The translations under genes were made by a program, and so were the position numbers. Source: Grifola frondosa (Eukaryota > Basidiomycota > Agaricomycetes > Polyporales > Grifolaceae). Taken from it: a stretch of 64,000 nt of DNA. The notes under the pieces were generated by a model, which did not search any database, was not told the origin of the DNA, and was given only the letters and a program-made list of their open reading frames with translations. Shown one piece after another: positions 34,230 through 45,970 of the stretch (position 1 is its first letter; the number at the start of each line of letters is the position of its first letter). Where the stretch lies: assembly GCA_001683735.1 (NCBI GenBank), contig LUGG01000019.1:558001-622000 (forward strand). The letters are read 5' to 3'.

Positions 34230-35784
34230 TCACCTGCAACGAGACATAAATTCGAGGAACACCAGTATCATGAAACCACTACGCCGACTACGCGCTGTCA
34301 TCCGTTTGCTTTTGCCAGGTCGTTTGGCACCTCCCTTCGCGCCGCTCTTTCCACCGCGCGAGCCCTTAGCACCACGCGACACGAAGCTGTCCGTCGACGC
34401 CTTCGTGTTCTGTTTCGACCTTCTGTCTCCTCCACCAAATCCAAACTTTTTGTCTCGCGCTTGTCGTGGAGAGTTTTCTTGCCGCCAGGACCAGAGCCCC
34501 TGGGACGTTTTGAAGGGCGGTCCGATATCGCGTCTTCCACTGCAACGTCGAAATCTCCGCCATCCTCTTGTGGATTGTCTAGCGCATCTTTGCGCTCTGG
34601 AAAGTGAAGTCGATAAGGATCTGTTGGGCGGAAATAGAAAGAACAAGAACAACGGACTTCGCTTCAGGCCTTTCAGCCTCTCCTCCATATCCTTCTTTCC
34701 CTTCTCCCTCTCCCGGATTTTGTCGAGCTGCACCTGCTTCCCGAACTTCTTGCCCTCCCGCTCCTTTCTCTTGTCTTCACTGCGCTTGATCGATGCGCTC
34801 TCATCCAACAACCGCTGTCTTATCCGCTCCATATGCGCGTCTGATTTGACCATCTCCGCAAAATAATCGGCAGGACGAGTGAAGGGGAGATTGTGCTTTG
34901 CAGCTAGAGACCGTGCGGTATTTGCACCATGCAAGGCTTGTTTGTAACTGCAAGAGGATATCAGCATAAGTGAACAAGGACTCGTCGAATTGAGGGCGTA
35001 CAAGGCAAGCTCGCGATTGAGATCATCGTCGACGTCGACATCAATGGTCTCGGGATATGTCACGGCTAGAGTCTCTGTCCAAGCAAGTGCAGGATCAAGC
35101 TTGATGGTATCTCGTATGCGTTCTAGAGCAATCTAAGATACAAACATATATCAGAGGAAGATCACCCTCGTAACGAGGAATGGAATGCGGTCGTGCGACC
35201 GTAGCATGACCGCACCCGACATCTCGTGAGGAAAATAGTTCGAGCGTACGTACTTTATTGTCAATCTCGACTTTCTGTCTCGGCACAGAATCTTCATCCA
35301 CGACTTCTGCATCAGATAGCTCGTCAACCGGTACGGTATGCTCGGTACCGTGGGTCTGTTCTTGTGTTTTGCCTTGTCCCTCGGTGTCGGAATCCGCCTC
35401 CCCACCTCCTACATCATTTTCCTCCGCATCCTCCTCGCCGGATTCATCGTCCTCGTCTACGTCTTCATCATCACTTCCCGCAAGGGCAAGAAGCTCTTGT
35501 CGTGCAAAGTCGTGGAGGCCGTCTTCACCTAGAGCTTCCATCAGCTTTGCCATACCAGCCTCGTCTACATCATCCTCCTCGTCCTCGTCTTCCTCTTCAT
35601 CTTGGACATCATCAATATCCTCGGCTTCTAGGGAGTCTTCCTGTTTGCTTTCATCTTCATGCAAAGACGTCGCAGATCTCTTCGTTAACTTGGTAGGTGG
35701 TGCCTTCGAAGACTTTTCAGAGACCTTCACTGAAGCCTTCACGGATGATGATTTTGGGCTTGTTTTCTTCGAATGAGATGGCAT
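34230..35784 (-). CDS. EBP2: rRNA-processing protein EBP2
   Basis: A basic N-terminus is followed by a long Asp/Glu-rich stretch (residues about 45-150), then the EBP2 core: NRELAFYKQALHGANTARSL, HNLPFTRPADYFAEMVKSD, HMERIRQRLLDE, the KKFGKQVQLDKIRERE helix, KRKRKDALDNPQ, QARDKKFGFGG, RRSKQNTK and RPGKSKR. EBP2 is an essential nucleolar factor in 27S pre-rRNA processing and 60S assembly. Introns follow ...EIDNK (donor GTACGT), ELAL and LKGLKR. The TTTT run at 34474-34477 needs one extra base to join GPGGKK to NSPRQARDKKFG. The C-terminal end after MTARSRR is uncertain. Confidence 0.88.
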
Positions 35785-36030
35785 ATTGTACAGCCCAGCT
35801 TGAAGGAGGAAAATAGAATGCGAAGCAGCAGGCTCGTCCTTGTTTCGGTATGAGTAGATCGACGGTCACAAAATTGTGTTACCTATAAGTCACAGTTTGG
35901 CGCTTAATAGTAGCACCGACGCGAATATTGAATTGAAGATGTTTAGAAATACACAGCCGCTGATACTTAACGGATTGATTATACTACATGCAAACGTTTC
36001 GTACCTTCTTTCCGTCCATGAAATTACTCC

Positions 36031-39000
36031 TCACGCTTCCAATACTCGGAATATCTAATTAAGTATCAATCGAGGGATCTAAATGGCAATTGGATGTAGA
36101 CAGACCTGGATAGTACCGCTCTTCATATCATCAAGGCGATAGCTGGCTGACTCGACACTCTGTGGAGTTGAAGACGTGAGATTGCAGAACCTAAGAGAAC
36201 GAACGCAAAATACGGACCTGCTGACCGACATGTTGGTTTGCCTGGAACACCTTCACTTTTGACTTCTTAGTTTCGAAGTCAGCAATGATGGCAACTAGTG
36301 GTTCGCCAATACCAATGTTCTGATGATACGACTGCAGACCCTTATGTCCTTTGAACTTGGCTTCGTGTAGAAGGATGATATCCCCAGGCATAATGTCGCT
36401 CGCTCGCTTTTGGACCGATGCACCCGTCTGAGCGTAGAAAAGGTATCCAAAAGAGTCGAAGGGGGGTCCTGGCTTGGCAGCATTGGGGATTTGCGCGATA
36501 GCAGTGGTCACAAATCCGACATATGTCCCATCACCGACTACTGACTTCTTCGATTTCTCGAACAACGCCGTGGCGGCTTCATGAACTTGGATGCCTACAC
36601 GACCCCATTGTGCCATCAGATCGTCTGCCGATAGATGCAATTCAGCAGGGGGCGGATGGGAAGTATTAGGGGGCCCTGAAGGTATATGGACAGGCGCGTG
36701 AGGTTTCGACGGAGCCGGCGGAGGATAGTTCATAGGGTCTTCCGACCATTGTCCGGACAGCGACAGATCCGTTCCCGCGCCGAAGTCAACATCAGGTATG
36801 ACATCCTCTGCAGTAGCAGGAGGTAGCGGCGGAAGGGTTCCTGACCGTGGCGGAGGTGCTCTGGCCGTGCGCGGAGGAGGAGGAGGCGGTTCATCTTCAG
36901 CTTCTGCTTCATCTATGATGACATAATCATTATGAGGCAGCGGTGGAGGGGCTGGTGGCGGCGGTGGCGGATAGCTGAACGTCTGAGGGACGGGTGGCTT
37001 ACTTGGTCGCGAAGATACTACAGGAACAGGAGGAGGCACTGCCAATGGACGAGTTGCACTCGAAGGGACAGGCGGAGAGGAAATTTCAGCTGACATGCGC
37101 CTTCCAGCACGAGATGGGACAGGCGGAGGAGCTTCCTCCACGTCCGCATGTGTGATCTCTTCCACCTCGCTGTCCTCCGGGTGAACTTGTTCGCTATCTG
37201 AAACATGATGGTAGTCAGAATCCTCTTCATGAGATCCCTCCACTGCTGCGACCGCAGGTGCGGGTGGAGGTGGTGGTAAGGGGATCGAACGTCTCGGAGC
37301 GGGTGACTTCGAAACTTCGCCTTCGTCGGTTTGATCATGATCGACACGGGACGGTTGCTGAGGCGGTACTACGGCAGACATTCCAAATCGCATACCACCC
37401 ATACCAGCTATCCTCGCTGCGATACGTTGCTTCCGTGCAAACTCATCCTCTTCCTCAGGAGGGGCGTCTTCAGTCTCGCGCTCTGACTCAGCAGGAGTTG
37501 ATTGTCCATTGCGTTCTTCAGTATGAGACCCAGACGGTTCTGGGCGGTGGATAGCTGGTATCGAGGGAGGAGCACCAAACCTAATCCCTCCCAATTTCGC
37601 CATTCGCTCTGCAATGGTGCGACGACGAGCGTGTTCAGGGTCTTCCTCCTCCTCCTCTTGCGGTTCAGTGGAAGCGGGCTGCTCCTGAACATGAGACGAA
37701 GGAGGTAATGGTGCCGGAGGTGGAGAGACGACTGGAAAGCGAAGCGAAGGTGCTGACGGCGGGGCAGGTGGGGCGCAGGAGCACGGGATACAGACGACAA
37801 GACTGACGAGGGTGATCCTGCGGATTTCAGAGGGCTGTAAAAATCGGGATCGATAGGATCTGGGATGCCCGTCATTGTAAACACTGCGTTTAATGTAAAC
37901 AATTCACTCACCGCCATCTTCGTCGTTCAGAATTTCTCGTTCCGGAGTAATAAGCTGCGCGAGGGGTGGTGGGATGTGCCTAGTTGGGCGATTGGAAGGC
38001 ACCAGTGGAGGAAGCTGTGGCTCTCTTTCAACCCCTTGAATGTGAGATAATGCTTCAGTTTTGCGCTCTTGCGGAGGAGAAGCAGATAGATCGTTGGGTT
38101 CTTTAACGGACGGACGTGGAACATGAATGGATGTACGAGGCGGCGGCGGAGGGAGCGATTGTTCCGCCTCCGCATCTTCGTATTGTTGCCCAATTAATGA
38201 ATGTCGGGCATGAACCGATGTGCGAGGAGGGGGTGGAGGAGGTACCTCTTCTTCCATCTCTAGTTCTTCATGCCTTCCAATCGACGAAGGTAATACATGA
38301 ACAGATGTACGAGGAGGGGGCGGAGGGGGCACTTCTTCGTACTCGGGTTCCTCATGTTCAAGCTCTGGCTCGTATTGCGCCTCTGCCTCTGCATGGTCTT
38401 CCTCATAATGCGCATCCTCAGACTGCTCTTCAAGTTCGATGGTGGTCAACGCGGGAGACACGCCGCCACGAGTGTCCTCTTGGTCTAACACTTCATCCGG
38501 TTGTTCCCTAACGACTCCGTCTTGCAAGACAGTTCCGTGTCTTGACTCGACAGTGACATGTTGCACCGCATATTCATGCACAGGAGAAGATCCTACGCTA
38601 TTGCCCTCGTGGATGTCTTCTTGATGAGGCGGTGGCGGCGGTATAGCTCTTGGAGGAGGAAGAGATTGTCTTTTTACTTGTTGGCGCGGAGAGGGATTGG
38701 TATCTTGGTCGTGAATAGATGGCACGCTCGGGAGCGCTCTCGCGACGTGAGCGGGATGGGGAATGGTGAGTTCATGCGTCACCGATGGTACCGGGGCTCG
38801 CGCAACAGTAGGCGCTATATGATCGTGGTCGTCCGAAATGACTCCTGTGAACCCTTCATCGGGCTCATGGAGCACGTCCTCATGGTCGGATTCACTTTCA
38901 TCGTATCTCTCTCCTTCATCGATGCTTCTTCGAAGCTGGTCATAAGACGCCTCACGATGAGCACGTGTTGCGTTGTCTTCGTCTTCATCTGCTTCCTCAA

Positions 39001-41017
39001 CAATCGTGCTCTGCTCAAGGGGTTCCTCGCTGATTGTGCTTTCAGCAAAGACCGGTCTATGATCTACGGAACGGAATCATTCAATCAATGACTACTCATA
39101 CACAATCGCAGCCTGGAAACTGCTGGAATTTCAATAATTACCGTCTTGAGAAGACCGCCTAACTGGCGATTCAAGGGAAATATTAGACCGCACTGATCCA
39201 ACACTACCCTTCCTAGTCGGCAGCTCCGGTTTGGGAGAGGTCGGCAACAACGGAAGCGAATGCCGCGATGTAGCCGAATCGGTACTGCCTTTCCGGAGCA
39301 CCGCGGGCTTCTCGACAGGGGGAGAAGCAGAGTGCTCCTGTTGACCACCAGAGCGCAGTGACGGGGGTGAGATGGGAGATTCTAGGACCTCTGCACTGTC
39401 TCTTCTGGGAGGGGGAGGTGGCCCGCTAAGAGGATTGAAGCCACCCATCTTAGCGAGACGCTCTGCGATGCGCTTACGGCGCGATGCTTCATCCTCTTCC
39501 TGTTCCTCCTCTTGCTCCGGTGCGGCATAGGTAACCTGTTCAGCAGCGGGAAGCACGCCAGTAATAGCATTATATTCTGGCCTAGCATGTTCGTCGGCCT
39601 CCAGCACATGCTCAGTATGTTCGATCTCCGGTCCCTGACGACGCTCTTCTTCCGCAGGCGAGCTAGGTGTCTCGATAACTTCATGGTCAGGAGTTTCTAC
39701 CGGCTCAGCCGTATGCTCAGTTAGCCGCTCCTTCGTGAAATGTTCCTGGTCTACAACAACATCCGTTACTTCCACGGTCTCAATCGGCGCAGGGGCTTGG
39801 GTGTCTCTTATCTCCGGCTGTAGATCGCCATGAGCGCCGAATTCTTCAGTTGCCTCAACGGTGTCCGCGGCTTCATGATCGGCAGTACTGGTATCAGAAG
39901 CTGTCGGCGGAATAGGAGAGGGGCTCTCGTGCACATTTCCTTCAAGAACGGCTTGTGCGGCAGGAGAAGGCGACTTCGCCGGGCGTTTCCTGGGAGGAGC
40001 TGTCCTACGCGGTACGACTGGAACAGGCATAGCAGGCGAACGTGGAGTCGCGGTAGAGCTAGCAGAGTCTGTCGAAAGCAGCGACGAGGTCGCAGAGTCT
40101 TTCCTGCCAGCAACATAGTCTACGACGGTGACAAACGTCCTAAGCCCAATAGAACATAAATGCAGGCTAGCAAGAGCATACCTGCAGAATGATCTGCACC
40201 CGATGTTTCGAGTGGAATCGGGACCGAGATCTCTGAGTATGATTGAGTTACCGGCCCTGTTGACAATATCAGAGGATAGTTAGTAGACTGTCTGGTAGAA
40301 CACGTTACCTTCCGATGTAACCTCAGCTGAACCCGGCTCCACATGCTTCTCTGCATCTTCTTGTTCTACCTCCACCTTCTTTGCTGGAACATTGGGCTTC
40401 TTGGCAAAGATCGGAGGTCCCATCCCAACGCGAGCGCCTCCAAGACGTGCCATGCGAGCGGCGAGTGCAGCACGGCGCTGTCTCTCCTCCTCTTTCGGAT
40501 CTAGTTCCTCCTGAGCTTCCTCTGACTGGGAGTGAGCGACTTGCTCGTCGTCGTTAGGTGACTTGGAGTCTGCCTCGCTGGCATCTGCGTGGGCATTAGA
40601 CGGAGACACATCGTCGTGATCCTCCGAGTCCGCCTCAGCGTGCGCGACCACCGGAGGAGGTTTCCATTTCGGCTTCTCTACCGCCGGCTTGGGAGGTAGG
40701 GGCGCAGCACTGCCGCCGCCGAAGCTGTTCAGGCCTTGCAGTGCAGCCATGCGCTCCTTCAAGGATACGCCCTTCATGCTCTCCTTCGCGTCTGCGGCAG
40801 ACATACCCGATGCTCTCTTGTCCGGGTCATGTCCGTGATCAGAGCTTGCATCAGATGGGGACTGAGGTGGGGATAGAGGTTTGGGTTTCCAGGAGAGGTT
40901 CCCTGGCTTAGGCCGAGGAGCAGGTGGTGAGGCAGGAGCAGGAGCAGAGCCTTTGTTTTCGAAAGCAGCAATGCGATCCCGGAGGGATCCTAATTTCTTG
41001 GGTGGGGGGTCAGACAT
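36031..41017 (-). CDS. BBC1: Bbc1/Mti1-like actin-patch protein
   Basis: The protein starts MSDPPPKKLGSLRDRIAAFE and is very long (about 1,500 aa), mostly disordered, rich in Pro, Glu and Asp, with many poly-proline blocks (PPPPPRTSVH). The C-terminal 180 residues form a folded domain: SKKSVVGDGTYVGFVTTAIA, IMPGDIILLHEAKFKGHKG, HQNIGIGEPLVAIIADFE, VKVFQANQHVGQQ, YRLDDMKSGTIQ, ending IFRVLEA at 36031. That is the domain at the end of yeast Bbc1/Mti1, which tempers Arp2/3 and type I myosin at endocytic patches. The yeast protein begins with an SH3 domain; none is seen here. Short motifs of the type R(I/L)AARMARLGG recur (see findings). The GGGG run at 37770-37773 needs one extra base. Confidence 0.8.
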
Positions 41018-41217
41018 GATGGCAGTCAAGCTCACGCTTGTGTTCGACTGCGAGTGGCCAGTGGTGATGACGCGATATCGAAGTAGTAACAAAGTGTAAT
41101 CAACCGGTTCGGAGTTTATATCTCGATAATGATATCTAATCTCAGTATTATACTTTGTATAGCGTCTTGAGGACAATCTTTGGACGACGATATTCCACGT
41201 TTCTTTAAATTTCTTTC

Positions 41218-42758
41218 CTATGTATCAACTACTGCAACAACAACAACATCATCATCCTCCATTTTTCGTAGCCAGAAGGGACCTGAGCAATAACGGTCAG
41301 CAGAACCTAGTCTGTCTTCAGTCCATATACCCACCAACTGGATCTGGTCTGTCGTGAGACACGGTGGTCCAAGCTCCCAGCACTCCAAAACTAGAGCGGA
41401 CGCAACCAATTTGTACGCCCTCCGAACTATAAAGATTAAGATGATTCAGTATGGAAGAAAACGCTCTCGTGGCACGTTGCACACTAACCTCCAGATGAAT
41501 TGGCCCTGCTCCCCGGATTCCTGCGAAGATCTGTCAGAATCGAGTCCAGCCGTGTTCTTTATGACCGCTGCTCACAAAATGCCAACGTATCTGCTCATCC
41601 GGGGTCAACCGCACGTACCCGGTCATAGCCACTTCCTTGTCAATCTCACCTACAAATTTGAGGATAGGCCGACTAGGGTGGTGTAGATCTTGTTGCGTCG
41701 ACGTGACCCGAAATCTCACATTGATTGAGCGGAAGACTTCCACGAAATCCGGGTCTTCGAAAATTTCGGGATGCAGAGTTTCCGTATCGGAAGTCTATGA
41801 GGCATCATTATGATAATCGGAGAAATCTCAATGGCAGATCATAACTTACATTATAGTTATTGAAAACTGGTAACGGGTAATTAAACGAGTGGTACAGAAA
41901 GTACGGCAAGTAGCAACTTACAGAGGAGATCCCGATGGTCACAGAAACAGAATGAGCACTGCCACATCCCTCCAATCCCAGCCCAGTCCAACTCATGATC
42001 CAAATCCAATCCAAGCGGCATTGTGCTCTGGCAATATGGCATGCTCAAGGGATATATCGTGTATGTAACGGCTTGGTTCCTCCAGTCTTCCGGGATAACA
42101 TGCAAAGAGATGACATGGTGGATGGCCTGCAAATGCTCCCAGTTTACCCGTCCGCTCCCATCCATCAGGAACGGTCCATAGTCGTTCTCTTGCTTATAAT
42201 GCCGCATAGTATACACATATACCAAGGACTCCGTCTTGCGACTTGGATCCCAGTCGTGCTCGGTAAAGCCGAAGTACGTGTGCAGGCAGGCATGGAGCTG
42301 ACGTTCCTCCGGAGAAAGCTCCCATAACTTGTGGTCGATGAAGTTACGACCTCGGACCAGAGCAGCGACCCACCCGAGGTTAGAGGCAACATCCCATCCA
42401 TGCGGGTGGCGGGGAGGCAAGTTGCAGACCATGTCTACCAATGTCTGCAGAATCGCGCATCGCTCCTCTGGGCGGCAGACATCAAGATTGGTGACGACAG
42501 TCCTTGCCCTGATGATCCGTTGCAGTTGTCCCATCCAGTCGATTTGTGGAAGAGGGCGACCGAGGCGAGTTAGACATGATCTTGGATCGTCAAAGGGCTG
42601 TGCCAGGTATAAACCATGCCAGAGATGTGAATTTTCGGAGTGGTAGACGAATGCATGAAATACAGTGCACGTGCGGAGAAGGATGCGACGTCAATTGGAT
42701 CTAGTTCTAGCAGAATCCTTTCGATGATCTCGAGAGGAACATCTCCAACAGTTGACAT
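41218..42758 (-). CDS. F-box protein
   Basis: Residues 1-30 are an F-box: VPLEIIERILLELDPIDVASFS. The AAA run at 42658-42660 needs one more base to continue as RALYFHAFVYHSENSHLW, followed by GLYLAQPFDDPR. The body has RLGRPLPQIDW, Trp- and His-rich blocks (PRHPHGWDVASNLGWVAALV, ELSPEERQLHACLHTYFG, YTMRHYKQENDYGPFLMDG) and a beta-rich end (GYVRLTPDEQIRWHF, ESGEQGQFIWRSSEGVQIG, FGVLGAWTTVSHD). The order resembles a basidiomycete F-box family without named substrates. It should bridge a target to an SCF ubiquitin ligase through Skp1. Small exons join in phase, with the stop at 41218-41220. Confidence 0.75.
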
Positions 42759-42983
42759 AGAAAATGAGGGAGGTTCAACCCTTGCGGACGAAGAGGAGGG
42801 CCGAGGGTGTCTCGGAGTATAATTCTACGGTGTACGGCAACGCTGTAATACCGGCCGAGTCGATCTTGCCGCTTGGACGCCATCGTCAGAGGTACATGCA
42901 TCCACTAGCACTGACTCGGGATCAAATTAAGTTATGAAGAAAAGAATATATATGGGTCGGGTGCATAACTTCACCATAACCAT

Positions 42984-45261
42984 CTAAATCAAATGATCAT
43001 TGATGCGATTGCGGACAGTGTTGTAGGAATGAAACAGTAAAAATTTCCATCCCCGAAGTTCAATCGAGTGGTTCTCCGGGTGCTTCCTCACTGCTGCCAG
43101 ATATTCGACGGGATCCTCCAGACTCCACTCCATAGGCCTAGTGATAGGTTCAATGGTCTCTCCTCTGGCAGCAATTTCAGCAAGGCGTGCTGCCGTTGCA
43201 GGCCTTGATTTGTTGACGCTGTATACCTTGATACGGTGTGCAGACGACGTGACGTGCAAATCCCAGCTATCACAATCGGCAGATAACGATGAGCATACGA
43301 ATTATAATGAGAAGGGTGATTGTCTGTGTGGACTTACTTCCATGCAGAGCGGACGTATGTGGGTTCTGTATTGTTGGAGGAGTCCCATGTACGCACACAG
43401 AATTCCAGCCAGCCTTCTGCGTCAACAGGAAGTCTGATCTTCCACAAGCGCCAAGTATGATAATGCTGGGAATAGCGGTTGAACGGATTGTTCGAAGAAT
43501 TATAGAAATAATACGGACCTTCTCAGTGAGGTCGTCTGGTTCTACAGCGTACCAAACGTGCCCGCTGCAATGCCCTTTTAGACGAAGACATCACGATGAC
43601 TTTTGAAGAACTTACCCATCATTGGAGACTTCCACTCTCTCAACCCAGTTGCCTCCTCCACTGTATGACCAACCCGGAGTTCAATCGAACCATCATGTAC
43701 GATCACTTGTTTGTCGAGAGGGAAGATGATCGCGCTCCTACACAATGATGAGCTGGGTCAGCACCGGTACCGATAGTAATACATACGAAACAGGCATGTT
43801 CTGTATCGAGAACCCGGTCGAATATTTAACATTGTGCTTTCCGATCTGCGCCGTGCTCGTGAGTATGCAAATGATCTCATAGAATGCATATAGATACCTG
43901 AGGAGTGTAATACAGATATTCCTGACGCTGTACGGGTCCCATGCTAGGCTCAGTGAGAGCGTTGATCTTGTAGACCCATTTTGTGCTTCTCGCACCGATA
44001 ACGCCCGTAATGACCATTCGGAGAGGGAAACCGTGAATCTTTGGCAGAGGAGCGCCATTCATTTCCCATGCCAGGAGAACTTCTTCGTTCTGCCTGACTT
44101 TGCGCCAAGGGACAGAAACAGCATAATTGAATACGTTGCCCTTCCTGCACCAGGAAGAATCGTTGCCAATTAGTTACAGATATAAGCAATCGTATCACTT
44201 ACTTAAAATAGGTATCGGCGCCGATGAATTCGAGATGCTGGGCTTCTGGCTTTATGCCCCCACATGCAATCTTCAAAACTTTCTTCAATGGGACGCCACG
44301 GTACACCGCTGTGCCACTAGAAATCGTGGATCAAAATCAAGCTGCTCTCAATCGCACAGTGTCATGCTCACATAGCACCCTCGCCCCAAGGCTAATAGGT
44401 GTCAGTGATTGTCTCTAGTTGGATCGATGAGATCAACATACGGCATTGATTAACTCATCCCCATCGCCCGGATATTCGCGGATCTGCTCAATGCGGCGAG
44501 TGCCACTACATTGCAAGGTGACAGTCACCTCACACTGCCTGCATTCAATGAATCGTGCATCAGAATTCAAAGCATAGATTAGAGCATGGGAAAACGTGCG
44601 GAAATCGAGAAGCATCCTTTAGATCTTTCATAGAAAGCTTGACGGGATTATTAACAAGTCCTCCAATCTCGAGCTCGAAGGCATCTTCGTCGATATCTGG
44701 GATACCGCCGTGGTTGCGTACGCTAATGAAGACGCAAGGTCAGCACCATAAACGGGAAGCCTTTGTTATACACACAAATGCCATTTATTATCCGTGATCT
44801 TGTTTTCGAGTAGGGGAATACGCGGAGTTTCACCGTTGTAAGGAAAGTCAAGAAGATGTATCATGCCAGGTTTCTCTTTCAGCACTGTTTCCCAGCTGAA
44901 ATCGACAATACTCTTGAGGCCGAGGGCCTCGTGATACTCCTTCCAACGGTGGCCGATGAGAATAGGGTTTGTCTTCGGCAGGGGGACAAGCTGGAATTCT
45001 GATTTATACATGCGGTGAGCATATTATCGTCTTTACTCATAGACAACCGACAAACCTGGGATGGGAGTAAACTTCTTCGTCCTCAAGATTTCAGAGGCGA
45101 GGACCTTCTTCTCTGGGTGGTCCTCCCATTCAACATAGCTATCGGAATGAGCGTGGCATAAAGCTTCTAAACGAAGGATCAACGCACCCCCTCCATCCTA
45201 GCTTCTCCTCTGGAAAGAGTTGAGAGAGCAGTTTGCCTTGGCAAGCGTTGTGGGTAGACAT
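42984..45261 (-). CDS. Sulfite oxidase, molybdopterin type
   Basis: The protein starts MSTHNACQGKLLSQLFPEE. The Moco domain carries FVRNHGGIPDID, GLVNNPVKLSMKDL, RFPQCEVTVTLQCSGTRR (the metal-ligand Cys is in LQCSG), INAPWGEGAIGTAVYRGVPL, FIGADTYF, VLLAWEMNGAPLPKIHGFPLR and GARSTKWV. The dimerisation domain follows (VHDGSIELRGWSYSGGGNWVERVEVSNDGG, WRLWKIRLPVDAEGW, WNWDLHVTSSAHRI). The enzyme oxidises sulfite to sulfate. No cytochrome b5 domain is present and no strong mitochondrial or peroxisomal signal is obvious. One intron (about 44538-44611) begins with GC. The CCC run at 43673-43675 needs one more base. The remaining exons join in phase. Confidence 0.88.
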
Positions 45262-45970
45262 CCTGATCCCCGAACTCAACTACGAAACTGAACTGTCATA
45301 TATACATCGACCAGCTCCGATAGGACATGAGCGTCCCAGGTTCGCTATGACGTGAGTAGCCACTTTTCGCATTCTACCCGGACATGTCCGTCATAGCTGG
45401 GATGCGGTCTTGCTTTCGATTGGAACGTGAGGCCCAACAGGCGGGCGGGCTCCGGGGATTACACGATCGTTATCAGACAGCCCGGATACTCGTGGTGAAG
45501 GAAACTAACTGGGGCTGCAAAAAGAACGACGCATCCACGATGCATCACACAACGAAGCTCACCAGGGAACACATGATTCTGGTCCGGCGAGCATGCTTTC
45601 AGTTGCACGACATGCACCTTGCATACACGAGACCATTCGTGGTGGTATTATCTAGATAGCCGCACGGTGTTCGTGCTCAAATGCCATACAATTTAGCATT
45701 ATCTGGTGCATACAGATTGCTGCGCAGCGGTATCTATAGGTAATCACAAGGTGTGAGTCCAATCGGGTGAAGGCATGAATACAAATCTGGGCACGAGTAA
45801 TTTGTGCGTTACATGGCAAGGTGTGGAGAAGCTGAAGGTGTCGTGATACAAGGGAATGACACCTATTCAGAGGGATACATGTCAATTAGAAAGCAACATA
45901 CGAGACACGAAAGCATGATATAAATACGCGTTGCACGGTATCGGAGAATGAACAGTATTACCACAGACTG
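45262..45970. other. Intergenic between sulfite oxidase and TAF6
   Basis: About 700 bp holding the sulfite oxidase promoter and the TAF6 3' end. A plus-strand open frame at 45384-45659 has no motif, no flanking exons and coding bias unlike its neighbours, so it is not called. Confidence 0.45.

Noticed and set aside
35258..35776. Serine-rich open frame on the plus strand
   Set aside because: It is the antisense of the Asp/Glu-rich region of EBP2 and has no features of its own.
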